Assembly: GCA_003049465.1 (NCBI GenBank)
Contig: PYSS01000015.1
Coordinates: 138,807 to 202,806, forward strand
Origin: Magnaporthiopsis rhizophila
Taxonomy: Eukaryota > Ascomycota > Sordariomycetes > Magnaporthales > Magnaporthaceae
Reading direction: 5' to 3'
DNA length: 64,000 nt
Shown: piece by piece, positions 25,676 through 37,955 of the stretch
How positions within the stretch are numbered: position 1 is the stretch's first letter
Layout of the letters: every line of letters begins with the position of its first letter
Notes under the pieces: generated by a model
Databases searched by the model: none
The model's input: only the letters and a program-made list of their open reading frames with translations
What the model was told of the DNA's origin: nothing
Translations under genes and position numbers: made by a program

Positions 25676-28148
25676 CTACAGGCCGCCCTCAGCTCCGGAA
25701 GGCGTGCCGTCGCCACCTGCGCCGTCGCCGGTCCGTGATTCGCTCACGCCGTGGAACGCGTCTCCAAACGCCGAGTCTTCCATGTCCATGTTGAGGTCCA
25801 GGTCGTCGCCCACCCCGGGTGTCTCGCCAAAGCTCGCCAGCGCATCTCCGCCCCCTTCGACGATATCACCCAGGGAGCTGAAGTTGTCCGGCGTGCCCAT
25901 CGCCGAGCTTGGCTTGCTGGCACCGAGGGCCATGTGGGTCGCTGCCATCGGCGGTTTTGCCTCCAGCTGCGGCTCCACCCCAGCGCCGGGGTCGCCGCTG
26001 GCCGAGCTGCCCGCAGCCGTGGAGGGTGCGTGGGCGGGCACGGTCCCTGCGCCTAGAGACGTCTCGGCGCCGGTAGTCTTGGGCAGCACAACCCAATCGC
26101 CACTTCCCGTCCCTTGATCAGGAGTGGTAATTGGTGTAGTTTCCTTGCCAGCAGCCTCGCCGGATGGCGCATTACCCATGTCGACATCGTGCGGCGCGAT
26201 AAGCGGGTGCTGCTGATGTTGCTGGCCTGGAGGCGGTGGATGAGGCGAAGCCACCTGGGCGCCAGCCTGCGGGGTACCGGCATTGGAGTGACCGGCCTGC
26301 AGGTGCGGTTGCGGGGTCGGGAAGTTGTTGATAGGCGTCGACGTCGAAGAAGCGAAGCCCGTGTGCATCTGATCCAGCAGCCCGGCCGCTGTGCCTCCCA
26401 TGTCGATGTCCGAGTCGCCCACCATGATACCGCTGTTCTGTGAGCCAGCGTGCGAGGGGTGCCGCGACATGGATGGCGCAGCTGCCGGATCAGCCAGTAG
26501 GGGGTCAAGCAGCGGCTGTGACACAGGGTCGATCCTCGGCGGCTCCACCATCGGCTCCTGATAGCCGCCGGCCTGGACTCGCCGCACATCCTGCACCTCG
26601 ACTGGTTTCCGACCGACTGCAGCCTCGACCGTGGCCGCGACCTCGTCCGGGTCTTTTCTGCGTCCGCCGGCCCGCCCATCGTCCTCCGACCCGTCCAGCC
26701 TGCCCTCGAGGCGCCAGAACTCGGACGCGTTGTCGGACGGGCCTCGAAGCTCCCTCTCGGCGCGCGCAAACAAGCGTCCCTTTTCTATCGCGGCCAGAGT
26801 CTTGGCGTGCTCTGCCTCCATGCGCTTCATCTCGGCCTTGGTAGCCTCGATCCTCTCATCAACCCGCTTCCTGAACTCGTCAGCGAGATCCTTGTCAAGC
26901 CGTCCGACGTACGACTTCTTGGGCACCTCCTTTTCCGCCCTTTCCCCCGGGGCCTCGAACACTCCTTGGGTTAGGGGCGCAAGCTCGCCCTTGAGACCCA
27001 AGCCCAGGTCTGGCAGTTCGATCTGGCTCATCCGGTACGGTGACGAGAACACCTCCTCCATCCACTCGTGGTTTTGCGTATACCTCGCAACGCTGACATC
27101 TCGCGGTGTCACATGATCGAATATGTCACCGCGCGACGTGTCCTCATCGTCTTCAAATTCCAAGAGCGATGCGCCGCCGGGGCCACCCATAGCGTGCTGT
27201 TGTTGGGCATGTTGATGCTGCTGATGGTGTTGCTGCTGCTGTTGCACCGCGTGGCCACGGGCGCCTCGCTTGGGCGGGCCAGGGGGATAGGCCACGTTCT
27301 GCGGCACCGGGGGTCGCTGGACGGAGTGGGGGTCCGGAAACATGCGCGGGAGCGGGATCTGGGGGTAGTTGGCGCGGTCGTTTAGCATAAAACTCTTGCG
27401 TACAATCTGGCCAGCACGCTGCAGCTGCATGCGGAAGTTCATGATGTTGTGCGTCCGGGCATCGACCTGGATCGCGTTGGCCGGGATGTGGTCTTGCGGC
27501 TCGCTGGGGCCGTAATGAATGATGAAGAGACTCGGGTCGATCTGGTGAGGAGGCATGTTCGGGTTCGGCGTCTTGCCCGGCACCAGGCGGTAGCGACGAC
27601 GCGAGTGCATGGTGTACGGCTCGGCCATGGGTTTGAAACCCGCCTTGTGGTGGTACGTCTCTAGCATCTTTGACGTCGGAAGCCATGTCAGTCATACAGC
27701 TGGCATCCATGCATGGCGAACACGACGACATACCAAGCCATTGCCGAGATCCTGGCAGTATGCGACCTCGGGGCCGCTCCAGATATAGCCGTCGCTCGCG
27801 AACTCGGTGTTCAGGCGCTGGAGAGGCTGCCAGGCACAGAAAACGAAGCCATCGGGGGGCGTATCCAGGTAGGTCCAGGAGAAGGGCGCGACATCGCGGG
27901 AGATCCTGGGGGCGGCCAGCAGCCACTCCGTCACCCTCTGAGGCTCGAGCCTCTGCAGAGAGGGGTACCTATGTGTGCTGATGAGGTGCACATGGGGCAG
28001 CTACGGCGCGATCCGTCGCGTTAGCCCTCTCGGTCTCGCCTCGGCAGAGGAGTATTGCATTGTCGCAAAGCTGTCGAGTCCTGCGCTCGCAACAAGGCTC
28101 ACTTACCAATTGATCGTGCACGCCCTGGCTGGGGGGTGGCAGGTCCAT
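25676..28148 (-). CDS. SSR4: Ssr4-type subunit of SWI/SNF and RSC chromatin remodelers (DUF1750)
   Basis: Three exons (28148-28107, 28000-27734, 27667-25676) encode 766 residues. The first exon codes only 14 residues (MDLPPPSQGVHDQL); exon 2 opens with LPHVHLISTHRYPSLQRL, the recognisable start of fungal Ssr4. The conserved DUF1750 region runs to about residue 330 and includes PPDGFVFCAWQPL, PEVAYCQDLGNGL and RRRYRLVPGK. A His/Gln-rich patch follows near residue 240. After a charged helix (about 360-400) the C-terminal half is disordered, Pro/Ala/Gly/Ser-rich with scattered acidic clusters. In Schizosaccharomyces pombe, Ssr4 is a subunit of both SWI/SNF and RSC; a nuclear chromatin role is inferred by family. 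The gene is tandem with 6-phosphogluconate dehydrogenase upstream. Confidence 0.88.
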
Positions 28149-28713
28149 CTTGCCAGATAGACCAGAGGGCTGGCAATCTGATTGACGATCTTGCGGTCGA
28201 TCGAATGTGGATGGGCTCCTTTGAATGCGAGCGTGCCGACGTGGCTGGCTTGGGTGCTTGCCCTTCTCTCGATCAGCTTCTGTCGCGATTATTCGTGCGC
28301 TTTCGCGAGCTCTGGGATTCCTCCGGGCGCGTGCTGAAAAGTGGAGCTTGAATATGTGTGGCGCAGGGCATGGTGTAAAACTTTGAAACACCCCATTATG
28401 TGGCGGGCGCTTTGGCCCCAACCTACATCCAATGCCCAACGTCATCTTTTGCAAATCTTTCCCCTCATATTAAATCACCGCAGGCTCCCCGGCCTCTGGC
28501 AACAAAGTCGTTACAATCAACCCTTGAGTCAGGCTGGGATGAGTCGGTCGGTAGTGCGCTGGGAAGACGAGACGTTGCCATCTCGCCCACATCACCAATT
28601 GGAACGGCCCGGACACGGCAAAGACACTTGAACGGGAACGTTTCATTCATTCTAATGTATCGCCATCAACTCCTCCTTGATTTACATGCACAGAGTCTCC
28701 ATTTTGCAGCCGT
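28149..28713. other. Intergenic region upstream of Ssr4
   Basis: About 565 bases between two minus-strand genes; presumed Ssr4 promoter and 3' UTR of 6-phosphogluconate dehydrogenase. Nothing else is visible. Confidence 0.5.
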
Positions 28714-30786
28714 TTAGGCCGAGTATGTGCTGGCAGAGACGTTGCCGCCACGTCCAGTCCAGTTCACGTGGATGTCCTGGCCCGCGGGGTATTTCGCGTT
28801 CGCAAACTCGGGCTTGATGCGGAAAGTGTGGGCGCCGAAGTAGTCGCGCTGAGCTTGCAGCAGGTTCGCAGGCAGGTCCTTGGTCCGGTAGCCGTCAAAC
28901 CATGAGAGGGCGGTGGAGAATGCGGGGGTGGGGATTCCGAGGAGAGCAGCCTTCGCGACCACGTCCCTCCAGCCGGGCTGAGCTGTGTGGATGGCCTTGT
29001 TGAAGAAGTCGTCGAACAGCAGGTTCTCCAGGTCGGGGTTCTTGCGATAAGCCGCCGTGATGTCCTTCAGGAAGACGGACCGGATGATGCAGCCGCCGCG
29101 CCACATGAGGGCGATCGAGGGCTTGTTGAGCTTCCATCCGTACTCCCGTGCGGCCTGTGGACAAGGGTGTTAGATAAGACCACAAGAACACACAAAGAAT
29201 AGCGGTTACAGAATAGGGAGTTGTGCATGTGCACCATAAACACGTACCTCCTGCATCAGCTGGAAGCCCTGGGCGTAAGAGATGATCTTGGAGGCGTAAA
29301 GAGCCTGCTCCAGGTCCTTGATGAACTGGTCCTTGTCACCCTCGAAGCTGTTGGCCCGGCCAACATACTCGAGCTTCTGCGACGCCTTGACACGCTCGTC
29401 CTTGATTCCAGACAGGCAGCGACCCAGGACAGCCTCGGCAATCAGGGTGACGGGCATGCCCAGGTCCAGGGCGTTGATGGCGGTCCACTTTCCGGTACCC
29501 TTCTGGCCGGCCTTGTCGAGGATCTTCTCGACAAGGGGGGTGCCGTCATCGTCGTTGAAGTACATGATGTCCTTGGTGATGTCAATCAGGAACGAGTCGA
29601 GTACGCCCTTGTTCCACTCGGTGAAGATGTCACCGATCTCCTTGTTGGACAGTCCCAGTCCGCGCTTCATGATGTCGTAGGCCTATTGGGAGAGGAGAGT
29701 CAGCTATCCTGTCTCTCCTTGGCCTATCCAGGCCCTTTGCATGGGGAGGGCAGGCTAACGAACCTCGCAGATCAGCTGCATGTCGCCGTACTCGATGCCG
29801 TTGTGCACCATCTTGACGTAGTGGCCAGCACCCTCGTCGCCAACCCACTCGCAGCAGGGCTCGTTGTCGCTCTTGGCAGCGATGCTCTGGAAGATGTCCT
29901 TGATGTGGGCCCAAGCAGCCTCGTGGCCACCGGGCATCAACGAGGGGCCGAAGCGGGCGCCCTCCTCGCCTCCCGAGACACCAGAGCCGACAAAGTTGAA
30001 GCCCTTGCTGGCCAGGTACTTGGTCCTGCGGTTGGAGTCGGGGAAGTGCGAGTTGCCACCATCGATGATGATGTCGCCGCTGTCCAGGAGCGGGATCAGG
30101 GTCTCGATCCAGTCATCGACGGCCTTGCCGGCCTGGACGAGGAGCATGACGCGGCGGGGCTTCTTGAGCTTGGAGACAAACTCCTCGGTAGAGTGAGCAC
30201 CGACAATGGACTTGCCCTTGGCCTCGTTCGCCAGGAAGTTGTCGACCTTGGAGACGGTACGGTTGAAGGCGCAGATGGTGAAGCCGTGGTCCGCCATGTT
30301 CAGAATGAGGTTCTGGCCCCTGCATACGGCGAATGAAGTCCCGAGTTAGCCGAAGACCCGAGCACAAAGCCTCCCGGAGAAACAAAGCGGCTCCGGGCCG
30401 GGGGAAATAACGATCAGGGAGGGCCCGGAACACGCAGAAACGCGGAGAACTTACATGACGGCCAGGCCGATGAGGCCGAGATCAGCACTTCCGGAATTGT
30501 CAGCATTGCTTGTCCTTTCAGTGGAGGATGGCGTTGATGTTAGGGGCGGAAAGGCCTTGCTCAGTATGGCGAGGCGAGCGCTGCGAGCACTCAGCACCGG
30601 GTATTAAGAGAAACAAAACGAGGTTGAATGCCGACTGGAGGCAAGCTCAAGTAGCAAGCGAGGGGGACAGGAATGGTTCAAGAGCCGGGAGGCGCAAACA
30701 GAGCACAACGACGGGAAGTCGAAATAGCTCATTGGCACCGCGGGGTGGGCAAGGTGGGGTTGATCGACTTACACGGCTCCAGACAT
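28714..30786 (-). CDS. GND1: 6-phosphogluconate dehydrogenase, decarboxylating
   Basis: Five exons (30786-30773, 30514-30455, 30319-29764, 29682-29248, 29154-28714) encode 501 residues. It converts 6-phosphogluconate to ribulose 5-phosphate with NADPH formation in the cytosolic oxidative pentose phosphate pathway. The NADP fold GLIGLAVMGQNL spans the second intron. The catalytic block is present: DGGNSHFPDSNRR, GSGVSGGEEGARFGPS, and Lys and Asn in HYVKMVHNGIEYGDMQ. IIRSVFL and the C-terminal tail are complete. The first coding exon is only 14 bases (MSGAV, last codon split) before a 258-base intron; it was placed because it restores frame and gives a normal N-terminus. Confidence 0.96.
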
Positions 30787-33066
30787 GATTGCGCTGGACG
30801 ATTAGATGGGAGCTTTGGTGGTGCGAAGGTAGGTATGCAATGGGGAGTGGACGTCGAGGGATCGTGCGTGGACCAGACACGGAAGAGAGCCCTTTTACTT
30901 ATAACGAGGCGTCGGTGGAGATGTTTGTTGGGGATGGAAAAGAACAGGTTTGGGAGGCGCCTGTGTTGGAGTAAAAAGGCAGGCGGGTAAGTTCGGGCAT
31001 GTTTGAACTGAGAATTGGGCGTGGCGGGGCAAGCACAAGCACGGGCTTACTCACTCACCCACTCGCTGTCGCAGGTACCGTTGGGGAGCACTGCTGTGCC
31101 AATAAACGGAGACGATGATCCACGTTCGTCTGGCCGTTCCATTGCCATGCATCCCATGGTGTCAAGCGGCAGGCGCTTGCCTGCTGTACTGCATGGCGCT
31201 ACGGTGCTTGAGCATGGCTGATCCTAACGCCTTCCAAGTTCAGCTCTCGACAGCGCCCGGAGCCCGGAGATAGTGGAGGCTGCAGCTCTGCAGCTAACTG
31301 CCCGTGCTGCGGTGTAGCGGCCGTTAGACTTTTGGCCCTCGCGGCATGCCGGCAAGTACACCTCTCTCACTATGCTCAATTGTCTGTCTAGCCTGAAGCT
31401 GCCTAGTAATTCCCCCGCCAGAGACAATATTTCATCTCAGTCGCAAAATCCCGCGGACCTTTGATGGATTCTCCGAAGCCGACACCCCCACCACTTCCGA
31501 GCATCCCGCCGGTTCGTGGACGTGGAGCTGCACTGCCTTTATTTGGAGCTGTTCCATTGGATCTTGTAAACGACCGTCGTTCGTCATCGCTGCGGATGCG
31601 TCCAACCTAAGCTAGCTCAACCTAGCGGCAGTATTGTTCCAAGTTCCGCACCGACGATAGTCCGTTATGCAGTGCCGCAGAACCTGCAACGGCCGAGACA
31701 GCGGACCAGCCGGTACGATGCTTCTCAATCTCCTGTCGGCTACCTTTGCTAGTGGCCAAAGCAGTGGATGCCGGCCTCGAGCGTCGTGTGCCTGCGCTTT
31801 TTTCCCTTTTTTCCTGCGGGCGGCCGCGCATGAAGAAGGGGTCCGGGGAGAAGCGCACCGGACCAGTGATATCACCACGTTTTCTGAGCACGACACCGAG
31901 TCGTTAGAGAGCGACAAGACGCTCCACCCTTCCCGAGCAAAAGATACCTGAGCACCCCCGGCCGTTTCGGCCCTCAATTTTCGTCTGATAGGAACCCATG
32001 TGCATTCTCCCTGGGCTCTATTCATGCCACTGTCTACGAAGCAGTTGATACGCCCCTGACGGACTTCTAGTCAAACGGCTATGCATCCGCGACCCAATGA
32101 GATAGCCAAACGGATCTAGCTAGGTGCACACGTAATTGCCTGCCGCGCTTGCCAGCTCGTGGGCCCTTGTCCCAACTGGGCAGATTTACCAAGCGATATC
32201 AAAATGTAAAGCCGGCAATCAATGTATCTCCATGGAGAAGAAAGGACACTCGCGAGAACGAAGGGCCCGAGACTCGGTGAGTCATGAACTCCAAACAGCA
32301 CCAGTTCAGGGCCCTAGGGTTACGCTCGGTGCCGACAAACCAAACAGCCCGATGACTGCCACACATTACAAATACAATTGATATCCCTCACGGATTCTAT
32401 CATCGCCTATCCGAACCACGCAGGTTTTGGCAGTGATACGGCATTTCCGTGGCGAGGCTGTCAGAAATTGCCGCATCCGGTCCGCTTCTTTTTTCTCAGC
32501 CCTTCATTACCACTCACTGTATATGGTTGGCGTCACCACTTGGTGGACGGACCGCCCTCCCTACCATCCGCCTCTTGAGCCAGCATCCCTCGCCGAGTCG
32601 ACTTGTCCATGTACTGCAGGCCGAGATCAGATCCTGGTGCCTGACAGAGTCCGATGCTCACATTTCGAGTCACCCCCGCGAGCCCTGCTGGGCGAGATCG
32701 ACCCGAACTCGAGCCTGCCAGGAAGGGACGGACTCCACCCTGCTCTCCGAGATGGTTCTCCGGATTCAACCTCACTGATGTAACTCGACCATCACATAAC
32801 ATTGGAACGTAACAAGCTTTGGTGGCGTAGACCAGCGCCAAAGACAGGAACTCAAAGATGCTGGAATTGAACATTCGAAGTGAGGCGCAAATTTGCAGCA
32901 ACTTTTTTCCCCAGCTGCTTTTTTTTTGTTTTCTGTAGCTCAACACATCCACCCTTTGCGGAATTTTATCCTTGAGAATGGCGGCATGGGAACGAGAACT
33001 AGCCCACACATGAGAACCGGGAATCTCGCAACCTCCCCTCTCTCTAAACAGACCTTTTTTCGTCCT
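30787..33066. other. 2.3 kb intergenic region
   Basis: It lies upstream of 6-phosphogluconate dehydrogenase and downstream of the six-cysteine module gene. I read both strands for short Cys-rich exons like those in the neighbour and found none; longer ORFs here have no recognisable sequence. Confidence 0.5.
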
Positions 33067-34299
33067 TTATGTCGCAGCCGGCCTCGGCGCCGATGTGGAC
33101 GCAGGGCAGGGCGGAGGTGACAGAGGCCACGGTTTGCAATCAGCGAAACAACTAATTAACAAAAATGCGATAGGAGTATTGAGTCGTCAGCGCAGGAACG
33201 TGTTGCACGCATGCTGATTTTCACAAGAGCAAAAGAAGCAGAGAGCCCTTCCCAGCCTGAACTCACCCTCCATATTTCTGCCCGCAAGCATTGACGGCAT
33301 CGACGCAGACCGTCCGGGTCCGGCAGTCATCTTTGGTTTGGCGGCTGGTGGGAGCAGGAGGTCGAGTGACAATGGCCCTGGCCGTCGTTGACGGGCAGGC
33401 GGGTGGAACCGGCGACAGGGCGGGATTACATGTGTCGTAGCATCTAAAGGCGTGCTCCTCCATGTATCAGAAACCTGCCCAGGTAGGCCGGCAGGTATTC
33501 CCTAGGACGAACTCACCCGCCATATTTAACCCCACAGCCGTTGATGCCGGTGACACACTTGGTAAGCGGCCGACACGTGGTCGTGTGCTTGGGGCCGGTG
33601 CCGGAAGAGGTGGCCGAGGCGCGCCCTGTCACGGTCGGCGTCGTCTTTGCGCGTCCTGGCGAGCATGGCGTGGCAGGTGCCTGCGGCTTCAACCACGGCT
33701 TGCAGATATCGTAGCATCTAGTGTGTTGCTCAGGGGTTGGTCCCAAGAAAGTCAGCCCGCCCTATGTAACCGTGTGGGATATGTTAAGGGGAGAAATCGG
33801 CGGAGTATGTTCTTTAAGGATACTCACCCGCCCCAGCTGTTGCCGCATTCGTCAACGCCATCTATGCAGAGAATTGCTGGCACGCAGAGGGTAGTTGTAG
33901 TAGTGGGCTCCACGCCCGAAGTTGGAACTCTCGTGACGCTGCTTGGCTTCGTTGACGTCGCAAGATTGCATGGCGGCGGCGTCGGCCGGAGGTGCGGCTT
34001 ACATGTATCGAAGCAGCTGGCGTAGATGGTGGGATTTATCAGCCATACGTCTGGCGGGTAGCACATCGCCAACCCCAAGCGGGTGGGCCTGTGAAGTTGG
34101 CTGTGGAAACAGGCCGACTGGCGGAAAAAAACGGTCATCAATATCAAACTTACGCTCCATATCGAACTCCACATTCATTCCGCCCATCGACGCAGAGGAT
34201 GCGTTCCTTGCATGGACCCGACGATTCGGCAGTCGGGGCCGAGGTGGCAGCCCCGATAAGACCCAACAGGTGGATCTGGATGGCTTTCGACAGTAGCAT
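33067..34299 (-). CDS. Secreted protein of four six-cysteine modules, split by phase-2 introns
   Basis: Five short exons (34299-34154, 34016-33828, 33717-33517, 33443-33267, 33151-33067) join in phase to 265 residues. The N-terminus (MLLSKAIQIHLLGLIG, then ATSAP) reads as a signal peptide. Four modules follow with spacing C-x5-C-x6-C-x6-C-x3-C-x(9-12)-C; typical words are CVDAVNACGQKYGG and C[YF]D[TI]CKP, ending in a Pro-rich stretch and the sixth Cys. Modules are separated by Thr/Ser/Pro linkers of about 25-30 residues, probably O-glycosylated. Every intron falls in the same place, between the third and fourth Cys (at G-G or G-A), in phase 2, so each inner exon carries the end of one module and the start of the next. 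I do not recognise the family. A small secreted Cys-rich protein could be an effector, adhesin or wall protein. The start codon is the least certain part. Confidence 0.72.
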
Positions 34300-37143
34300 C
34301 TTTCCCGGGGATGCCCTCTGCGAAGGGAGCCCTTCGGTTCCGGATCACGTCAACAAAGCACGGATCTTGATGTCGAGCTCGGAAGACACTGAGCGGATGT
34401 GGGCGACAGAAAGCAGGTGGTGCTCTGCTAGGGCACTCATTAGCATCAATCGCCGGTACTCTTAGAGGCAGGGTAAATGAAATTCCTACCACAGAGCATC
34501 TAGGTTAGACAAAGTCAGTGGAGATACGCCCGTTAAAGTTATCGATCGTGACGGCTGTCCCCGCTGCTCTGTGACACATTCAACTTTTTGGTGGTGGCTA
34601 GAGGCTCTTTTATACTGCGGACTTCAAGGGATAAAAATTGACGACTGCGTGTCGTGAGCACCGCACTTGGCATCTCCGGGGGCTTACGGTCTAGTACACA
34701 GGCAAGAGCCAGCCGCTTTCACACTTCTAGCCTGGCAGAAGCAGACTTGACCACTAAAAGCATCCCACGTTCGCCGAGACGACAGCTGGCGCCGGGTATC
34801 GAAGGATGTGACATCTGGGAGCATAGTCAGCACCATGCCTGGGCTTACAGCCGAAGCATGCAATTGGAAATGGTGACACAAGATCCCATTGGTTGGGGCT
34901 CCGGAACAGGAAACCAGTGCACGGGGTAGGACTTAGGGGCTGGCACAAGATGGAGGGCAAGGAAGGACGGAATACCGACGTCTGCCAAGGCGGATCTGCA
35001 CTTACGGTTAAAAACCTCTGGGATGAGAGTGCCATGGTTCAAGTCTTTGTAGAAGCTTCGATCGGATGCGATAAAACCTATTTTTGTCACAAGATAAGCT
35101 TGTCGAGTTGTATGGTATGTTCCATTCTTCTCCGCAACCCTGGAAGATCGCTCCGGGCCCCGACAGGCCAGCCATAGATTATGGATACGACCAGCCGTGA
35201 TGCCCAGTCGCGACTACCGTACATGTGATGGAAACATACCACCAGTATAAAGATATAATGGTACCTATTTGGGCATCGAGGCTTCGTATCATCCAGCATA
35301 CCGGCAGGCTAATTCGATGCATGGGGGTATACATCTGCCTATCCGATGCCACGGAGGGAGCTGGACGGGAAAGGAAGGAAAAGGGTGGCATGCAAGCGGC
35401 TCGGCTGGCAAAAACCCCGGATCCTGTTGTCTTGGACGGCGGGAGGGCGCAACCATGTTCGCTGTCCCTGCAGGACAGGGCTACCGACTAGGTGCCTAGG
35501 TAGGCTACCCCGGGATCCACAACACCTATCCTCTAGAATCACACGGTGTTCGCGAAGGCATGTGCCGGTTGTGGATGACGTTGCCGGAGAATAGCCTACC
35601 TCATCTGTCACCAGTTTCAGGGAACAAACATGGCAGAAGGATACACAATCCTTTCGGGCTCCTTGCAGCGGTGAATCTTTCACGTTAGCCCCTTCTGATA
35701 CGGGAAACAGTGTCCAAGCATATTCGACATGTTCCGGAAAGGCGACGTCACAAGCAGTCTCGGCAGAAAAGACCACCTCCCCTGCAGCCAAGGCCAGTGA
35801 GGGCAGTTAATCAAAACGAGAGCCGATCCCCGCGGCTGCCATCGGCTCGAGTTGGAGACCCAGCTTTGCGCGGTCGTCGCATTCCGCGGCTATGTTCCCA
35901 AAAATAGGTCGTCGATCTATAAATCCGGGGAATACCAGACCTTGGTTGATACGAAGACTTCAATTAATGGCAACCTACAATGTTTTTTTTCTTCTTGACC
36001 CAAGACTTGCACTGTTGCCATGGAAGTGGAAACTTTCTAAGCCATTTGGAAGAAATCAGAACGACGCTTACACCTTCCACGAGCGTGGAAAAAGTCGCGT
36101 TGCTGTGATGCAAGTTTCATGCGGCCGCGGAGGCATAACCGCGAGGCGGCGACATCCTATTGGAGAAGATCGCGCGAGACGGAAAGAAGAGGAACAATAA
36201 TCTGACGACGGCATGTTCCCGAAGCTCTCGGCTTAAATCCACGCTCGCTTACTGCCTGCGGCGGCGGCCCGGCTGCGCGTAAGGGTCAGCGAGACGAATG
36301 ACGGGCGTCTGCGCCGAACTGCCGCTGCGTGGCTCTCCACGATCACCTTCCCCGTGTCCGGAAGTTTGTGTCTCTGCGGATGGCCTCGGTATATTAACTT
36401 CCATCCCCTAGTTTTTCTCCTACCCGGTGCTAACTTTCTTGCACGTTTATCTGCTTTCAGCAACATGCATGAAGGTGGCACCTTCCTATCTTCTGTCCGG
36501 AGTCGTCGGATGCGCCACCGGAACCATAGGGGAAAAAAGAGAAGGAAGAAGACGTGTTTAATTTTGGACAAGATGCCGTCGTCAACTCATTTTCCCTTTG
36601 TCGTGACGGACTCTGAAAAGGGTTTCCCGACTAGGACGGCCGTAGCCTTGGCTGGGCGACGGTTATATTCGATGAGGGTTGGCGTTTTTAATATCCCCCA
36701 TATTGGCCAAGCCATCTCCGCATATTCACACCACCAAACCTGGGGTAAAAGACACCCTCTGCAGCAGCCCGAATGGGATTGATCAGAGCCCTGCAGCACC
36801 CCAGCCAAGCTCAGTGCGGGCCCGGTCGTGCCACCATCATCGCGCCCACGTTCCCTGTTGCGTGATGTTGACACCGTACGAACAACCTCGTGACGGTGGG
36901 CTGGGCAATGTCAGCCAAGACAAGCAAGGTACAAGGAAGAGGCGAAGATCGACCAGGAAAAAAAAAGTCAAAGAGCAAAGATGTCGACACAGACAAAAAA
37001 AAGCATAAAATCCTGGCAGCATCCCCCATGACGTGAAGGGGTTAAAGGACAAGAACACATGCTCCCCTCTTGGAGACAAAGAATCACCACACATTATTAC
37101 TATCATTAATCAACAACATCAGCAATCCAAAACACCAGCAAAC
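34300..37143. other. 2.8 kb divergent intergenic region
   Basis: It separates the six-cysteine module gene (-) from a small secreted-protein gene (+). A TATA-like element (34607-34614, minus strand) and short upstream ORFs sit near the left end. The rest has frequent stops on both strands and no domain-like ORF. Confidence 0.5.
34607..34614 (-). promoter_or_regulatory. TATA-like box of the six-cysteine module gene
   Basis: TATAAAAG on the minus strand, about 310 bases upstream of the proposed ATG at 34299. If used, the leader would be about 280 bases and contain at least two short uORFs (for example one starting at 34498), or a 5' UTR intron ending just before 34299. Confidence 0.4.
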
Positions 37144-37955
37144 ATGAAGTGGCTCCCAAGCTTCGTGGTGGCACTCGTTGCGTCAGTGGCCTCGGCAGCC
37201 CCAGTTACGCAATCCGACGACCCCATTCCTGTCTACAAGCTCAGGATCTCTGCGTAAGTAGTAGTTTCCCCTTTCTGTGCCTATTCGAGAACAGACCTAC
37301 AGCACGCATCACCTCCCAATCCGTCACCCACACGTACATGCACAGAAGCTAATAGACTGGGGTAAAAACACAGCCGGTCGAGCCCCTACCTGGACGGCAA
37401 GTACCTCTCGGTGCGCAACAACAAGGTCGGCGTCTGGAACGGCAACCGGCCGGTAAACTTCTACACGACCCCTAGCCCCAGCCACAACGGGCTGGTGCAG
37501 CTGCACACGTGGCCGATCGGCATTGTCGACTCCGTCCTGGGCCTCGTCGGCAGCGGCGGACTCACGGCGCTGACCGAGATCAGCAACCCGGAGTCGGTCA
37601 CGTACCCAGTCGGCACCTCGGCCGACTGGAAGTCGTGGGCCCTCATCGAGGGGGCGCCCGCTACCGGCAGGCGCGTCGGTGCGGCCAAGAACCTGCTCGA
37701 CTACGCCGGGTCGCGCACCGGCCGCTGGGCCGCGTTCCCCAGGGCCAACAGCGAGTGGATTGTTACCTGGCTCGAAGGTGAGTTTCGAGCGTCTCTTTTG
37801 TCTTTCTTTCTTTCTCTCTCGGAAGCTACCTAGCCCCGGGCGCTTTGGACGGACGAGAACCAGCTGGGCTGACGTTATATGCAGGCACCACGTACGTTCC
37901 GGAGAGCTACATGATCGTGGATGTGACCTACGAGCCGGTGACAGAGGAGGCCTGA
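37144..37955 (+). CDS. Small secreted protein of unknown function
   Basis: Three exons (37144-37253, 37374-37777, 37885-37955) encode 194 residues. A signal peptide is clear (MKWLPSFVVALVASVASA, cleavage before APVTQS). The mature protein has about 175 residues, no cysteine in the part I read, and short beta-like runs with aromatic residues (KYLSVRNNKVGVWNG, NFYTTPS, GRWAAFPRANSEWIVTWLEG, SYMIVDVTYEP). This resembles the single beta-barrel or trefoil proteins that fungi secrete, but I cannot assign a family. The acceptor sites and reading frame agree at both introns. Expression and role are unknown. Confidence 0.75.

Noticed and set aside
29221..30336. 371-codon plus-strand ORF antisense to 6-phosphogluconate dehydrogenase
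   Set aside because: Mirror of the codon bias of the real gene; it crosses that gene's intron without its own features.
35036..35050. GGTTCAAGTC-like B box of a tRNA
   Set aside because: No matching A box or cloverleaf stems around it; other partial B boxes (for example near 20110) also fail.
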